Shown here: in pieces, positions 14,375 to 24,420 of the stretch
How the letters are laid out: each line of letters opens with the position of its first letter
How positions within the stretch are numbered: the first letter of the stretch is position 1
Assembly: GCF_000203795.2 (NCBI RefSeq)
Contig: NW_006281099.1
Coordinates: forward strand, 3,250,532-3,314,531
Length of the DNA stretch: 64,000 nt
Source of the DNA: Batrachochytrium dendrobatidis JAM81
Lineage: Eukaryota; Chytridiomycota; Chytridiomycetes; Rhizophydiales
Direction of reading: 5' to 3'
Program-made: the position numbers and the translations under genes
The notes under the pieces: model-generated
Told to the model about the DNA's origin: nothing
Seen by the model: only the letters and a program-made list of their open reading frames with translations
Database searches by the model: none

Positions 14375-15295
14375 TTATGCATTATATCTTTGCATTGATG
14401 TTTTAAACTTTTGGAGCCATAAATCCAATTCTGGTTTCAAATTCGTGTTATACCAGTCACCTCTAGAATGATGACTGAATAATCTTTCAAGCAGCTCTTG
14501 TAGATCCGTTTGCCTGCTAATAAACTGGGTTACTAGACTGAGTATATCTTCAATTACCTCTCCAATTAAACTTGGATTCCTATTTAAACCAAGTATTTCC
14601 TCGTAAATTTCTACTCGAAGCAATTTGAAAATTTCCATAAGCTTGTCCAAAATCTCTCGAAGATCGTCGACAAACTCGGATGCTAGTTGACTATCGGGTG
14701 TAAATCTATTAACAAGACTTAAAATATCATAGATCCATCTTTCGTAGCTACCAAGGTATGACCAAAATAAAGCCAATTCCGCTCTAAAATTGGTTTCTTG
14801 AAGATTTGGTCCAGAACCCATGCCTTTCAGTATTGCTTCGGCAGCACGTTGGTGCTGCCTTGAGTTTTTCTTAACAAGATATGTGGATCCATGAGCACCA
14901 CCTTGATAGCCCGATTGTGAAAATCCCGGTATATTTGTAATTGCCATCAATAGTGAATCAATCTTGCCACCTCGTTCATATTGGTTTTTGGTTTTTTGAC
15001 GACCAAGTCTGTATTTTTTCCCAATACCACGTAAAAGCCCACCGAGATTATAAGACTTTATACGAGCTCCGGGAGTTTGGTTTGGATGATTATTTTGACT
15101 GCCGCCAGGACCTTGAGTTGTTGAAGTACTCGGAAATTCCGGACCACCTGTTGCTTGTGGAACACTTTGGCTATTTAGACTTGGACTTGGACTTGGATCA
15201 ACAGAGTCGATTGTCTCGCTGGATTGTGGCAAAATGGCATGGACACTGGTGGCCAAGGCTGCAATTGTAAAGGCTGAGATGTGTGTGAATTTCAT
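14375..15295 (-). CDS. secreted protein, lineage-specific family (copy A)
   Basis: A single exon encodes 306 residues. The start at 15295 is chosen because MKFTHISAFTIAALATSVHA is a canonical signal peptide; an in-frame upstream extension adds a non-signal stretch. Residues 21-80 are Pro/Ser/Thr/Gly-rich (SPSPSLNSQSVPQATGGPEF). A basic stretch follows (LRGIGKKYRLGRQKTKN). The C-terminal about 150 residues are predicted helical and leucine-rich with no cysteines. No known domain is recognised. The protein is probably secreted from the cell. The paralogue in copy B shares the signal and linker almost exactly but has a much-diverged C-terminal half. Confidence 0.8.
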   Translation of the reverse strand: MKFTHISAFTIAALATSVHAILPQSSETIDSVDPSPSPSLNSQSVPQATGGPEFPSTSTTQGPGGSQNNHPNQTPGARIKSYNLGGLLRGIGKKYRLGRQKTKNQYERGGKIDSLLMAITNIPGFSQSGYQGGAHGSTYLVKKNSRQHQRAAEAILKGMGSGPNLQETNFRAELALFWSYLGSYERWIYDILSLVNRFTPDSQLASEFVDDLREILDKLMEIFKLLRVEIYEEILGLNRNPSLIGEVIEDILSLVTQFISRQTDLQELLERLFSHHSRGDWYNTNLKPELDLWLQKFKTSMQRYNA

Positions 15296-15879
15296 TTGAT
15301 CAAGTATAACTATGTATGTATTATTGGAGGTCAACGAGCCTGCTTTTATAACCATCACAACAATCGATTAGAATATTTTTATACATTATTGCTATGTGTT
15401 TATTCCGCAGATCAGGGATAAGGGCCAGTATGAATACACGGTAAGGTGTTGTATGCTAAAGTAGATCTGCACAGGGCTAGGGTGGTTAGCCCTAAAAGGG
15501 TCAAGATTGACAGTGTATGTTCAAATGCTTGGTTCAAATCCAAACTGAAAATCTTATTCTAGTAGATTGACTATCACAGTTTTGTGTCGTCAATTATTAC
15601 ATCTTCACTTATGGCCCTGATGTCTGGTGACCCTTTTCAATCACTATACAGGGTACAATCGCTTAGTTACAGTCACCGCACAACACCAAGCCTGTCGACT
15701 TTCTGTTTAGTCAATATACTATTCATCAAACTGAATCGATGATTTGTCCGCATCAACAGTTGTCGATAGTTTAAATTGCCACTCAATTTGGACATCAATG
15801 TATACAATCAACTCACATCTAGATTATATCAATATATCAACTTGACGACATTCACACCCACAATCAACATTAACAATTT
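15296..15879. other. upstream region of secreted gene A and duplication junction
   Basis: The stretch matches 17973-18451 in copy B with small indels. About 50 bp (15830-15879) at the junction are unique and bridge the end of copy A to the start of copy B. No gene is seen. Confidence 0.6.
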
Positions 15880-16131
15880 GGGTTCAATTGGATTGTCCAC
15901 TATTGGTTCATGATATGGCCAGCAACCATGTGTATGGTGAATAGCAAACAGGCTTTATCCACACTTTCACAAGAGATCAGTCGTGTATATGCCATTCCAA
16001 CCACTACAACTACAACTGAAACTGCAACTACAGCCAACAGTGATCCAATGACAGTTTCTGGTCATCAGATCATACACTCTGCAATGCCGTTACTATATCC
16101 AAGCCGTGACTCTGAATCGATATATTTGTGA
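15880..16131 (+). pseudogene. truncated PAC1-like 3' fragment (copy B)
   Basis: The fragment begins with a degraded form of the last PAC1-like exon and then matches it in frame from MIWPATMCMVNSKQAL to SRDSESIYL and the stop. The upstream exons and about 60 bp of this exon are missing, so it is a duplication remnant rather than a functional gene. Confidence 0.85.
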
Positions 16132-16281
16132 GTATATTGTAAAATGGTTGTTTTCAGATCAAAAAGTCAATAAAATCAGCATATCGATATAACAATCTTG
16201 TATTTATTCATGATATCAAGTTGGATTGCTTGACAAAATATAAATGCTGCAATGATCAGTGTTGTTGCTGTTGCTGTTGAT

Positions 16282-16632
16282 TTACAGTTTGGCAGCACCA
16301 CCTTGGAAACGAGTACAAACATCGGTCCAGTTGATGACACTCCACCAGGCAGCAACGTAGTTGGCACGAACATTGCGGTATTTGACATAGTAGGCATGTT
16401 CCCAGACATCAAGAGCAAGTAAAGTCATGGCACCAGTACCTGCAAACTGAGGTGCAAACTCGGGATGATCTTGATTAGCAGTGGTCACGATCGACATGGT
16501 AGAACTCGAAGGAGTCCAAGTAAGAAACACCCAACCAGATCCGAATACACCAAGAGCTGCTGCTGTAAACTGCTGCTTGAATGTCTCGGCAGAGTCAAAC
16601 GACTTGACAAGCTGTTTGCCAAATTCAAAATA
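16282..16632 (-). pseudogene. Fe/Mn superoxide dismutase C-terminal fragment (copy B)
   Basis: An open exon of 116 codons differs from copy A by a few substitutions (for example SFDSAETFK for [16 protein letters not shown] for WWNVINW). It keeps [19 protein letters not shown] with its metal-ligand Asp and His. As in copy A, no N-terminal half with the remaining ligands is found. It was duplicated with its surroundings. Confidence 0.7.
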
Positions 16633-16946
16633 CTATTTTGACTATCTGATTTGGGACTCTTGATGTGTGTGCGTAGTTGTACAACTTGACAGAGTATGAT
16701 GCCAATATCATGTATATTACCAGTTGTGCAACTATTGCGATTGATGTAATACAAATATTAGTGTATTTCAACCATCAGTCATCAGTCATCAACCATGACT
16801 CACATCCAACCCAATCTACAAACATTATAAACTCGATCAAAATTGTAAATGCAATGGTTTATTCAAATCAGTTGATGACCATGGAAACAAATCACAGTTG
16901 ACTTGCAAACCATGTCAGTAGTTTGATAAAGTAGTTGGATGTAGCT
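16633..16946. other. spacer between SOD fragment and secreted-protein gene (copy B)
   Basis: This is nearly identical to 14059-14374. No gene is seen. Confidence 0.5.
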
Positions 16947-17972
16947 TTATTCATTGTATATTTGCATTGTCATTTTTAACTCTTGGAGCCATAAAGCTAA
17001 TTCTAGTCCCAAATTCATGTGGTACCAGTCAATTTTAGAATAACGCTCAAATAACTCTTTGAATAGCTGTTGTGCATCCATTTGTCTGCTCATAAATTGG
17101 TCAGCTAAATCGAACATAGCTTTAACTGCATTTTCGAGCAAACCTGAATCCTTGTTTAAATGCAAAACTATTTGATAAATACTTCCATAAACTACATGGA
17201 TAATCTCCAGAAATTCTTTAAAAATCTTTCCAAGCCCGTTGATAAACTCAGATACTAGTCCAGTGGCTTCAAATACATCAAGGAAATTTAGAATATTCTT
17301 GACCCATACTTCGTACATGTCAAAATATATGGAAAGCAAAAGTAAATGTTTTTTAAACTTTGATGTTTCAGCATTAATGCCTTTCGCTATTACTTCGATA
17401 AGTTGCTGTTGTCTTGAATTTTCTTCAACGTGATACGTAGGTCCGTAGTCACCACCTTGATGGCCCAATTCTGAAAGTTGCGGTATACTTGAAAATGATT
17501 CCAAGAATAAGTCAATAGGTTGCTGCTGTCTTGGACTTTCTTCAACGTGATCTGCGAGTCCGTAGTCACCACCTTGATAGTCCAATTCTGAAAGTTGCGG
17601 TATATTTAAAAGCGATTCTAGGAATAAATCAATAGTGCCAACATGTCTATACTGAGGTTGTGTTTTGGTTTTTTGATGATTAGATTTATGTTTTTTTCGA
17701 ATATTACGTAAAAGCCCACTGAGATCATAAGACTTTAGACGAACTCTAGGAGTCTGGTTTGAATGATCGCCTTGACTGCCGCCAGGACCTTGAGTTGTTG
17801 AAGTACTCGGAAATTCCGGACCACTTGTTGCTTGTGGAACACTTTGGCTATTTAGACTTGGACTTGGACTTGGATCAACAGAGTCGATTGTCTCGCTGGG
17901 TTGTGGCAAAATGGCATGGACACTGGTGGCCAAGGCTGCAATTGTAAAGGCTGAGATGTGTGTGAATTTCAT
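16947..17972 (-). CDS. secreted protein, lineage-specific family (copy B)
   Basis: A single exon encodes 341 residues starting at the signal peptide MKFTHISAFTIAALATSVHA. The signal and the Pro/Ser-rich linker match copy A almost residue for residue. A basic stretch (LLRNIRKKHKSNHQK) follows. Then comes a directly repeated block of about 40 residues, in which IDLFLESLLNIPQLSEL and YQGGDYGLADHVEESPRQQQ recur as IDLFLESFSSIPQLSEL and HQGGDYGPTYHVEENSRQQQ. This accounts for the extra length over copy A. The helical C-terminal part aligns with copy A only loosely, although DWY..NL.LEL.LWLQ is kept. The function is unknown. Confidence 0.8.
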   Translation of the reverse strand: MKFTHISAFTIAALATSVHAILPQPSETIDSVDPSPSPSLNSQSVPQATSGPEFPSTSTTQGPGGSQGDHSNQTPRVRLKSYDLSGLLRNIRKKHKSNHQKTKTQPQYRHVGTIDLFLESLLNIPQLSELDYQGGDYGLADHVEESPRQQQPIDLFLESFSSIPQLSELGHQGGDYGPTYHVEENSRQQQLIEVIAKGINAETSKFKKHLLLLSIYFDMYEVWVKNILNFLDVFEATGLVSEFINGLGKIFKEFLEIIHVVYGSIYQIVLHLNKDSGLLENAVKAMFDLADQFMSRQMDAQQLFKELFERYSKIDWYHMNLGLELALWLQELKMTMQIYNE

Positions 17973-18513
17973 TTGATCAAGTATAACTATGTATGTATTA
18001 ATGAAGATCAACGAGCCTGCTTTTATAACCATCATAACCATCGGTTGGAATATTTTTATACATTATTGCTGTGTTGATGCCGCATATCAGGGACAAATGT
18101 CGGCATTAATATAGGGCTGGGATATCTAACCCTAAAAGAATCAAGGTTGATAATGCCTGAATGCTTGGCTTGAATTAAAGTTGGAAATCCTATATTGACT
18201 ACCACAGTTGTGTCAATTATTACATCTTCACTTATGACCCTGATGTCTGGTGACCCTTTCAATCACTATACAGGGTACAATCGCTTAGCTACAGTCACCG
18301 CATAACACCAAGCCTGTCGACTTTCTGTTTAGTCAATATGCGGCCCATCAAACTGAATCGATGATTTGTCCGCATCAACAGTTGTCGATAGTTTAAATTG
18401 CCACTCAATTTGGACATCAATGTATACAATCAACTCACATCTAGATTATATTGTGATGAACAATCCAATATGAATGCATTTATTTTCCACCTAAATGATC
18501 CAAGAATGAATTT
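17973..18513. other. upstream region of secreted gene B and duplication end
   Basis: The stretch carries the promoter-side sequence shared with copy A up to 18451, then about 60 bp of unique sequence before MITE copy R2. No gene is supported. Confidence 0.5.
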
Positions 18514-19053
18514 GTATCCACGTAAAATGGAACTAAATATAAATGTCAAAATACATAATAAACATCCAGTACCATACAATCATTGGTGTCAAACTCACTG
18601 GATAATACTGCTTTCTAAACCTTTTAGTCTACTGTTCTTTCTCTTGACGATTGGCATGGAAACAGCTGTTGCATTGCTGAGAATGTCATCTTGACTCACT
18701 TAAACTAGGATGCGAATGTATCTGATATTAAAACACAATATGGATTGTATTGACCGCATCAAAACAATCCAACTCAATATCTAGATTACAATACATGAAC
18801 CTGGTTTCAATCTTGTCGATTGTACAATATATGGCTATACAAAAAGTGATCATCTCCATTCAACCACCACCAATCTGACTATGTTGTATGATGAACGTTG
18901 TGTTTATTGAAAAATTCAAATGGTCTATTGAAGTAGCAGTCAATGTCTAGTATGAAAGCGCAACGAATATTTAGCCATTGTATATTCTGAAGCAGAATGG
19001 ACACGGACTGCAGGATAAATTACAAGTTTCCAGTTTACGTGAATACCGCCGTA
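18514..19053. mobile_element. MITE-like element, copy R2
   Basis: The left end GTATCCACGTAAAATGGAAC and the right end CAGTTTACGTGAATACCGCC (then GTAA) are inverted relatives of the family terminus. Interior blocks such as GCGAATGTATCTGATATTAA and GTACAATATATGGCTATAC match R1, R3 and R6. There is no coding capacity. It ends about 80 bp beyond the bHLH gene's stop codon. Confidence 0.75.
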
Positions 19054-19131
19054 AGTTGAATAATGAAAATGAAGGTCGACGGAATGGAAACACCGAGCTA
19101 ATGAAATGGGTAATAGAATCTGAAAGTGGTA

Positions 19132-20616
19132 CTAAGTAATTAGACTACCGACAGACAACAAGTTCTTTGGTGAATGCACAGGGGATATGTCACTGTCATA
19201 GAAGGAAGTCCGACGAGAATGTGTTGGGTATTGCTGTTGATTTATAGTGGGTTCTTGATGCTGTTGAGCATGGTTAGTGTGCTGGTGTGGATTCTGATAG
19301 TTTGACCTGTATTCCCACGATCCATCTGTGGTGACAAGTGCAGTGTTGGCAGAATACACATTGGCAACATTTGGCTTTAGAGTGGGTGCCAACAAACGAC
19401 CATGAGTGTTGTTGGGTGTGTGCATTGGACCTTTAAGATTCAGCTGTTCCGACTTTACCCTTGTATGTGATGCATGTGAATGCTGAGCCTGTTGTGCAAT
19501 GCTAGATTCGGGTGAGGACGTGCAGTGTGAATGCCGTGGTCGTTGATAGGGATGATGAAGGTGCGGATGCGGATGATCGTTGGCACTGGTTGGACTATAT
19601 GCATAATCAACAGCCGAAGCCGCATCAGTCTGAGGGTATCTATCCACTAACTGAGTCTCACTAAACGGCGGCGATCTTTCTTCAGACACATTACTAGTGC
19701 CTTCATATTGACTCAATCTTGATTCCAAATCTCCAATGAGCATCTCAAGACTCTTGATATAAGTAACTGCACTTTCCAACAACACAATCTTTTGGGTGGA
19801 AGCCATACTGGCACAAGATGGAATAACCGCCTTGAGTTCATCCAACTTGACTTTGATTCTCTCTCGACGCTCTCGTTCTACCGCACAATGCACCACTCGC
19901 CGCAATGCTTCCTTGTCATCTACTGTACTACTTGTTTTTGCTGCTGCAATGGCTGCTGTCGAAACAGAGTTTAGATGTGACGAGGATCGCGCTTTAGCCC
20001 TGAGAGCTGCCAAAGAACGAGGACGGAGTGGTGATGTCAATAGAGTCGATTGCTGTTGGTATTGATTGTGAGGTGGCATCTGTGACCTATGTTGGGTTGG
20101 TTGGTGAAAGGTTGGTCTAGATGAATGCATTGGCTGTGAAGTGGACAAAATGGAAGATCCCTGTGAATGCAAGGTGGATGTTGCTTGCATAGGATGGTGT
20201 GAGGTCATGTTAACACTAGATCGCTGTGACTGGTTTTGTGGCAAGAAAAAGGTCTGTTGTGCTGACCCTCCTTCAAGTAAAGCAGCGTCGTTGTAGCTTG
20301 TTGGGTCAACTCGGGTGTTGCTGAGTATTCGCCCTTGTGGCTGTTCATCACTAGAGCGACTGTATAGTGCAGGAGCTGCCATTGCATGCGATTGGATTTG
20401 CTGAGTTTGAGAAAAGTGAGCTGGGCGGTGCTGCTGATTGTTGCGTTGCCTTGCAATCGTTCCTGGATTAGCTTCGTTAGATACTGACCAGGATGAAGCC
20501 ATGTCAGATAAAGTCGAGTATGGAGGTGAGGGAAGCTTGTTGATTACAGATTCGGTATTATGACTGAATGGCTTGTTGGCTGTTGTGAATTGCGATGGGT
20601 TCCAGAATTGGTCCAT
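19132..20616 (-). CDS. bHLH transcription factor
   Basis: A single exon encodes 494 residues. The bHLH domain lies near residues 230-300: the basic region RRVVHCAVERERRERIKVKL, then DELKAVIPSCASMASTQKIV, and helix 2 LLESAVTYIKSLEMLIGDLE running into a short coiled coil. The basic region keeps His, Glu and Arg at the positions that select CACGTG (class B E-boxes), as in Myc/Max/Pho4-type factors. Flanking regions are Gln/His/Ser-rich and disordered, typical of fungal regulators. No further domain such as PAS is seen. It is expected in the nucleus as a dimer. The target genes are unknown. Confidence 0.88.
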   Translation of the reverse strand: MDQFWNPSQFTTANKPFSHNTESVINKLPSPPYSTLSDMASSWSVSNEANPGTIARQRNNQQHRPAHFSQTQQIQSHAMAAPALYSRSSDEQPQGRILSNTRVDPTSYNDAALLEGGSAQQTFFLPQNQSQRSSVNMTSHHPMQATSTLHSQGSSILSTSQPMHSSRPTFHQPTQHRSQMPPHNQYQQQSTLLTSPLRPRSLAALRAKARSSSHLNSVSTAAIAAAKTSSTVDDKEALRRVVHCAVERERRERIKVKLDELKAVIPSCASMASTQKIVLLESAVTYIKSLEMLIGDLESRLSQYEGTSNVSEERSPPFSETQLVDRYPQTDAASAVDYAYSPTSANDHPHPHLHHPYQRPRHSHCTSSPESSIAQQAQHSHASHTRVKSEQLNLKGPMHTPNNTHGRLLAPTLKPNVANVYSANTALVTTDGSWEYRSNYQNPHQHTNHAQQHQEPTINQQQYPTHSRRTSFYDSDISPVHSPKNLLSVGSLIT

Positions 20617-21982
20617 GTAGTCTGGCAGTTGTATCGGCTTGATTTAGGGTGTAGCGAGTCAGATAGTAAGACGAATGCCTGTCGATACTTTGATCAGCAA
20701 GAGCAGTATGGATTGTGCAATATCAATTTTTTGGTGAAAATCAGGTTTCTTGAAAACGAACAGGTTTAAGCGAATATCTTGAATCTAAGCGATTATATAG
20801 CTGGACAACACAGATATCGGGACAAAGTAGAGATGGTAATGTTCCGATAGTAGTAGGGCTCGAAAACAGTCAGGGCTAGCTGCAGAAAAATAGTTAATAC
20901 ACAATGCAATAAAGACCGTTTTAAAATCTGCACGTTTCGACAGCAGGGGTGGTTTATAAAGAGCAGCAGTCGAGGGTCTAGGAGTAGCGAGAAACGTGCT
21001 CGGTAGGGATATCCGTAAAGTGCACATGGAACTTGAAGAAATCGCGTGTACATGTTATAGCCGATTATAATCCTAACAACACAAATACAAGGTAACACAG
21101 CATATGGATTGATGAGGGAGGCTTTAGACGCAAGACTCGAGGCATCTGTTTGACAGATTCACCATCCAACGCATTGCTAAAATGCTAGTATTGGATGAAA
21201 CAGTGTTTCACTGCAAACTACCCAATTGCTCACGCCATGATACTATTTGGCGTTTCAATGTGGAATGGAATCATTACTGATTTTGAATTCAAGCAAATTG
21301 CTTTGGAGTAAACAATCTGCCTGTTAAATTTTTGCAAACCAATCAATCCATGGCTGACTGTTCTAGTAAATAACCAAGACCTGGCCAGCAATGCTTTGTC
21401 AGCGAGGACCGGCATCACACACTGACCCTTTTCAACATCATGCAGTACTTACACATGTTACGTGCTCATTTACTCAAGTAATGCCATTTCAGCCAACGGA
21501 TACACACTGCAGGGGTCTCTATCCAAACCTCTTGAATTCATCTTGACGTGAATCAGCCAGCCCACATCATTGATTATTACCCTTAATTTAGCCATTCAAT
21601 GCAGCACATGTTATCCACCTGATTCTTCACCAACACATTTGTACAATTGTCAGTGAGCTGTTCACGTGCACGTCGACTGGATTGACTGTCCAACCATAAA
21701 CAGTATATTTACTTGTGATGTCATGCGGCTAAACTTCCCGAACCAGTGCATTAGGCGGCTGGCTTGATCATTTTAACGGATTTTATATAAATCCCATTCA
21801 ATTGATTCAACGAGATCATATAAACAATAGGTTCAAGTGGATGCAACCAATTGTATATACTCAGTGTATTGAATATTGTCATGCTATTCGATTGATACGC
21901 TCAAACAATATTGTTTATTTCAACGTGATGGTAGTAATGGTGGAGCAGTAGTATTGATAGTATTGGATGTATTGATAGTATT
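20617..21982. other. intergenic region upstream of bHLH and downstream of chitin deacetylase
   Basis: This is a 1.37-kb gap. Short frames exist but none has recognisable protein character. No tRNA or repeat copy was found. It probably holds a long promoter for the bHLH gene. Confidence 0.4.
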
Positions 21983-23411
21983 CTAACAAATTGATTGCAG
22001 ACCTAGTGAGGCCAACACAGATAGTCCAGCCACAAGGCTTGCAGTAGTTGGAGACTGACCAAGTATACCAGCAGACTTGGAATTTGGGCCAGTATTTCGG
22101 TTGGTAGGAAGTGCAATCTGTGATCCAGTCTTGCGACCAGTGTTTGGACCCACTGCAGGAATAGGAACAGATACTACTGAGGTGTAGGGATTGGTGCCAA
22201 GACAGGTAGAAGCAGGCTGGATTTGGAATTTAGCATCGTATACAAGCTGTAATGCTGGAAGAGTCTGAGCCGCCGACTGCGGATATAGATCGTGCTCAAG
22301 CGACATGAATCCTGTGGATGTGGTTCCAGCTGTTGCAATCCAATTGGTAAAATTACCAGTAATCCATCCAGCCTGGAATCCAGAGTTGGGATCACCCAGA
22401 TTCCAGTCAAAAGTGTCTCTGTTCCATAGTAATGGAGTCAGATTCATACTTTTTAAAACAGCTCGTACTCGATCGTCCATATCGCCAAATGGTGGTCGAG
22501 CATAGGCAGGACGTGCACCTGTCACTTGTTCGATAATTTGAAGTCCCCATTCAAACTCCGCAACAATCTGCTCATTAGTCTGCGATGTTAAAAATCGGTG
22601 GCTCCAAGTATGCGCGCTTCAAATCGTCATTAATTACAATCAGATAAACTATAATCAGTAACTAAATATCTCAGAGTTGGCGCAAAGTGAATATTTAGCA
22701 CATTTTGTGCTCAGTCGAAACAAGGAGCAGCTCACCAGATCTGATGGCCTGCGTCGTATGCTTGTCGGAGAATCTCAGGCCTAGCAAGTACTCTAGAACC
22801 AACAACACAAAACGTTGCTTTGACATTGAGTTTGGCCAACAGAGCCAGCAATGCTGGAGTATCCGGGCTTGGTCCATCATCGTAGCTCAGAGCCCAAGAG
22901 TTGTGTTGAGGACATGCAACGGCGTCAGTAGGTTGAGTGCAATTAAAGCATCCCCAATCGCAGCTTGAATTAGTAAGTGGACAAGGTCCGATCTCCATAG
23001 AATTCATGGGCAGTTTAACTGGAATTGTGTTTGGAATCTAGATATTGAGCATAGGTAAAATTGGTAGTCATTCAAAATGCAACATGTGCGCACATGTTAA
23101 TTTACAAAATATCTCGATTATTTACTGTAATATATATTAGGTAAACATATGCAGATACTTACAGCAGCAATATTGTATTTGGTATTCCATGTAGCATTAA
23201 TGGGAGGTGGAACATCAGCAGCAGGATAGGCACTGAAATCGTAGCCAGAAATAATAAGCGGTGCACTTGCAGCCACATTTACCAAGCCAGAGCTAGCGAT
23301 ATTTGTGGAAGGATGACAGTAAACCTCTGGGACAAAAGTAAGGGCTACAATACCAACACCCATTGCAGCTGCATAACGAGTCAAACGTTTAATAGATTGT
23401 AACAGTGTCAT
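21983..23411 (-). CDS. chitin deacetylase-type polysaccharide deacetylase (CE4), GPI-anchored
   Basis: Minus-strand exons are 23163-23411, 22736-23037 and 21983-22616, giving 394 residues. A signal peptide (YAAAMGVGIVALTFVPEVYC) leads into the NodB/CE4 domain. SYDDGP (about 134-139) carries the base and a metal-ligand Asp. HTWSH (about 186-190) supplies the metal-binding histidines. ARPPFGD, DTFDWN and the LEHDL segment are CE4 motifs 3 to 5. The enzyme converts wall chitin to chitosan. A Ser/Thr linker and hydrophobic tail (TTASLVAGLSVLASLGLQSIC) fit GPI anchoring. The last acceptor is TTGAAG, weak but frame-consistent. Confidence 0.9.
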
Positions 23412-23557
23412 TTGAAAGTCGAGCGGAGGTTAGGAAAGTCGACTATAGAAACGAGTAATGAATCTTGACATTTATTGCAAAATTTCATTAGCGAGAATGT
23501 TGCCAAATCAAATGATCATTACGGCGGCGATACAACCATTGCTGCGTTTATGGATTT

Positions 23558-24119
23558 TACGGCTGTGTTCACGTAGAATGAAATATTAAATAAGGATACC
23601 AACGTGATGAACGGTCAGTCTCGTGGAATGGTTGGTATCAATTCTCACCAAACTTATTAAGCATTGCGTGCTTTTGGACTTGCTAACAAAATCCACTGAT
23701 CTTTTTCTGTCCGTTTCAGTGGATACAGCTGAACGAATGTTCAAACTGCAGTTTCAATATATCTGATATTCTTGGCATGGGGTGATTGACATGTAAACAA
23801 CAGCTGCATTCCTGAAATGTACAATCATTTCTTGAACTAGAGCACAAACGTATCCGTGATATTTAGGATACAACAGTTTCAATAGAAAAAGTAATCCATT
23901 TCCAATAACAACATGTAACGATTGTTTATTCCAAAGCAAAATAGAGTCGTTGCAAGATCAATACGAAACTATAGTATGTATTATATGAGCATTGTTTTAA
24001 ATGATAAATGGTTAATATTCGTTGCGCTTTCTTGATTGAGACTGACTAGTTGAACATTCTCAAAGCAGTCATTGCAGGATAGATACAAGAGTGTTTTGTT
24101 TTATATGAATCCAGCTGTA
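23558..24119. mobile_element. MITE-like element, copy R3
   Basis: The left end is TACGGCTGTGTTCACGTAGA. The right end, GTTTTATATGAATCCAGCTG followed by TA, is its inverted complement with mismatches. TA borders both ends. The interior shares GAACTAGAGCACAAACGTAT and AACGAATGTTCAAACTGC-type blocks with other copies. At 562 bp it is the longest copy in the window. It has no coding capacity. Confidence 0.8.
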
Positions 24120-24346
24120 AACTAGCATTTATTCCCAGCTGGGGTTTCAGATTAGCTTAGATTGGTCTTTTATTTTCAAACCATGCACGCTCGCTTGACA
24201 GGACAGCAGATAATGTGGGCTGTCTCTGAAAATAACTCGCCGAGTATCACCAAGTGCATTTCCAGCCATGAATTGGCCAGTGTCTCAACGAGTGTCTCAA
24301 CGAGTGTCGAATTAGATCTGGACTTGAGCGTCCAACACTTTGTAAC

Positions 24347-24352
24347 CACGTG
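24347..24352. promoter_or_regulatory. CACGTG E-box upstream of TVP18
   Basis: This perfect palindromic E-box lies about 70 bp before the TVP18 start codon. It is a possible site for a class B bHLH factor such as the one encoded at 19132-20616. Confidence 0.4.
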
Positions 24353-24420
24353 GCACTATCTCTTGCTGCAGCACAACCACAATTCTGGTCGAATTTCTAC
24401 TTTCACTCCAATAGCTACAA

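Larger units (their letters stand above)
13255..15829. repeat. tandem segmental duplication, copy A
   Basis: This 2.57-kb unit recurs immediately downstream (15880-18451). It comprises the 3' end of the PAC1-like gene, an SOD C-terminal fragment, a secreted-protein gene and its upstream region. Non-coding stretches such as 14100-14370 are almost base-for-base identical to 16670-16942. Confidence 0.9.
15880..18451. repeat. tandem segmental duplication, copy B
   Basis: This is the second copy of the 2.57-kb unit. Relative to copy A it lacks about 60 bp in the PAC1-like coding segment (A positions about 13286-13345). It has small indels elsewhere and a diverged secreted-protein coding region. 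Confidence 0.9.
23412..24420. other. intergenic region containing MITE copy R3 and the TVP18 promoter
   Basis: Most of the gap is the MITE-like element at 23558-24119. The remainder holds a CACGTG at 24347-24352 ahead of TVP18. A 90-codon frame at 24162-24434 is not supported. Confidence 0.55.

Noticed and set aside
15528..15545. GGTTCAAATCC resembles a tRNA B box.
   Set aside because: No matching A box or cloverleaf is found upstream, and the duplicate copy of the region has lost the match.
20785..21098. Two overlapping minus-strand frames of 80 and 101 codons upstream of the bHLH gene.
   Set aside because: They lack any family signature and overlap each other in different frames.
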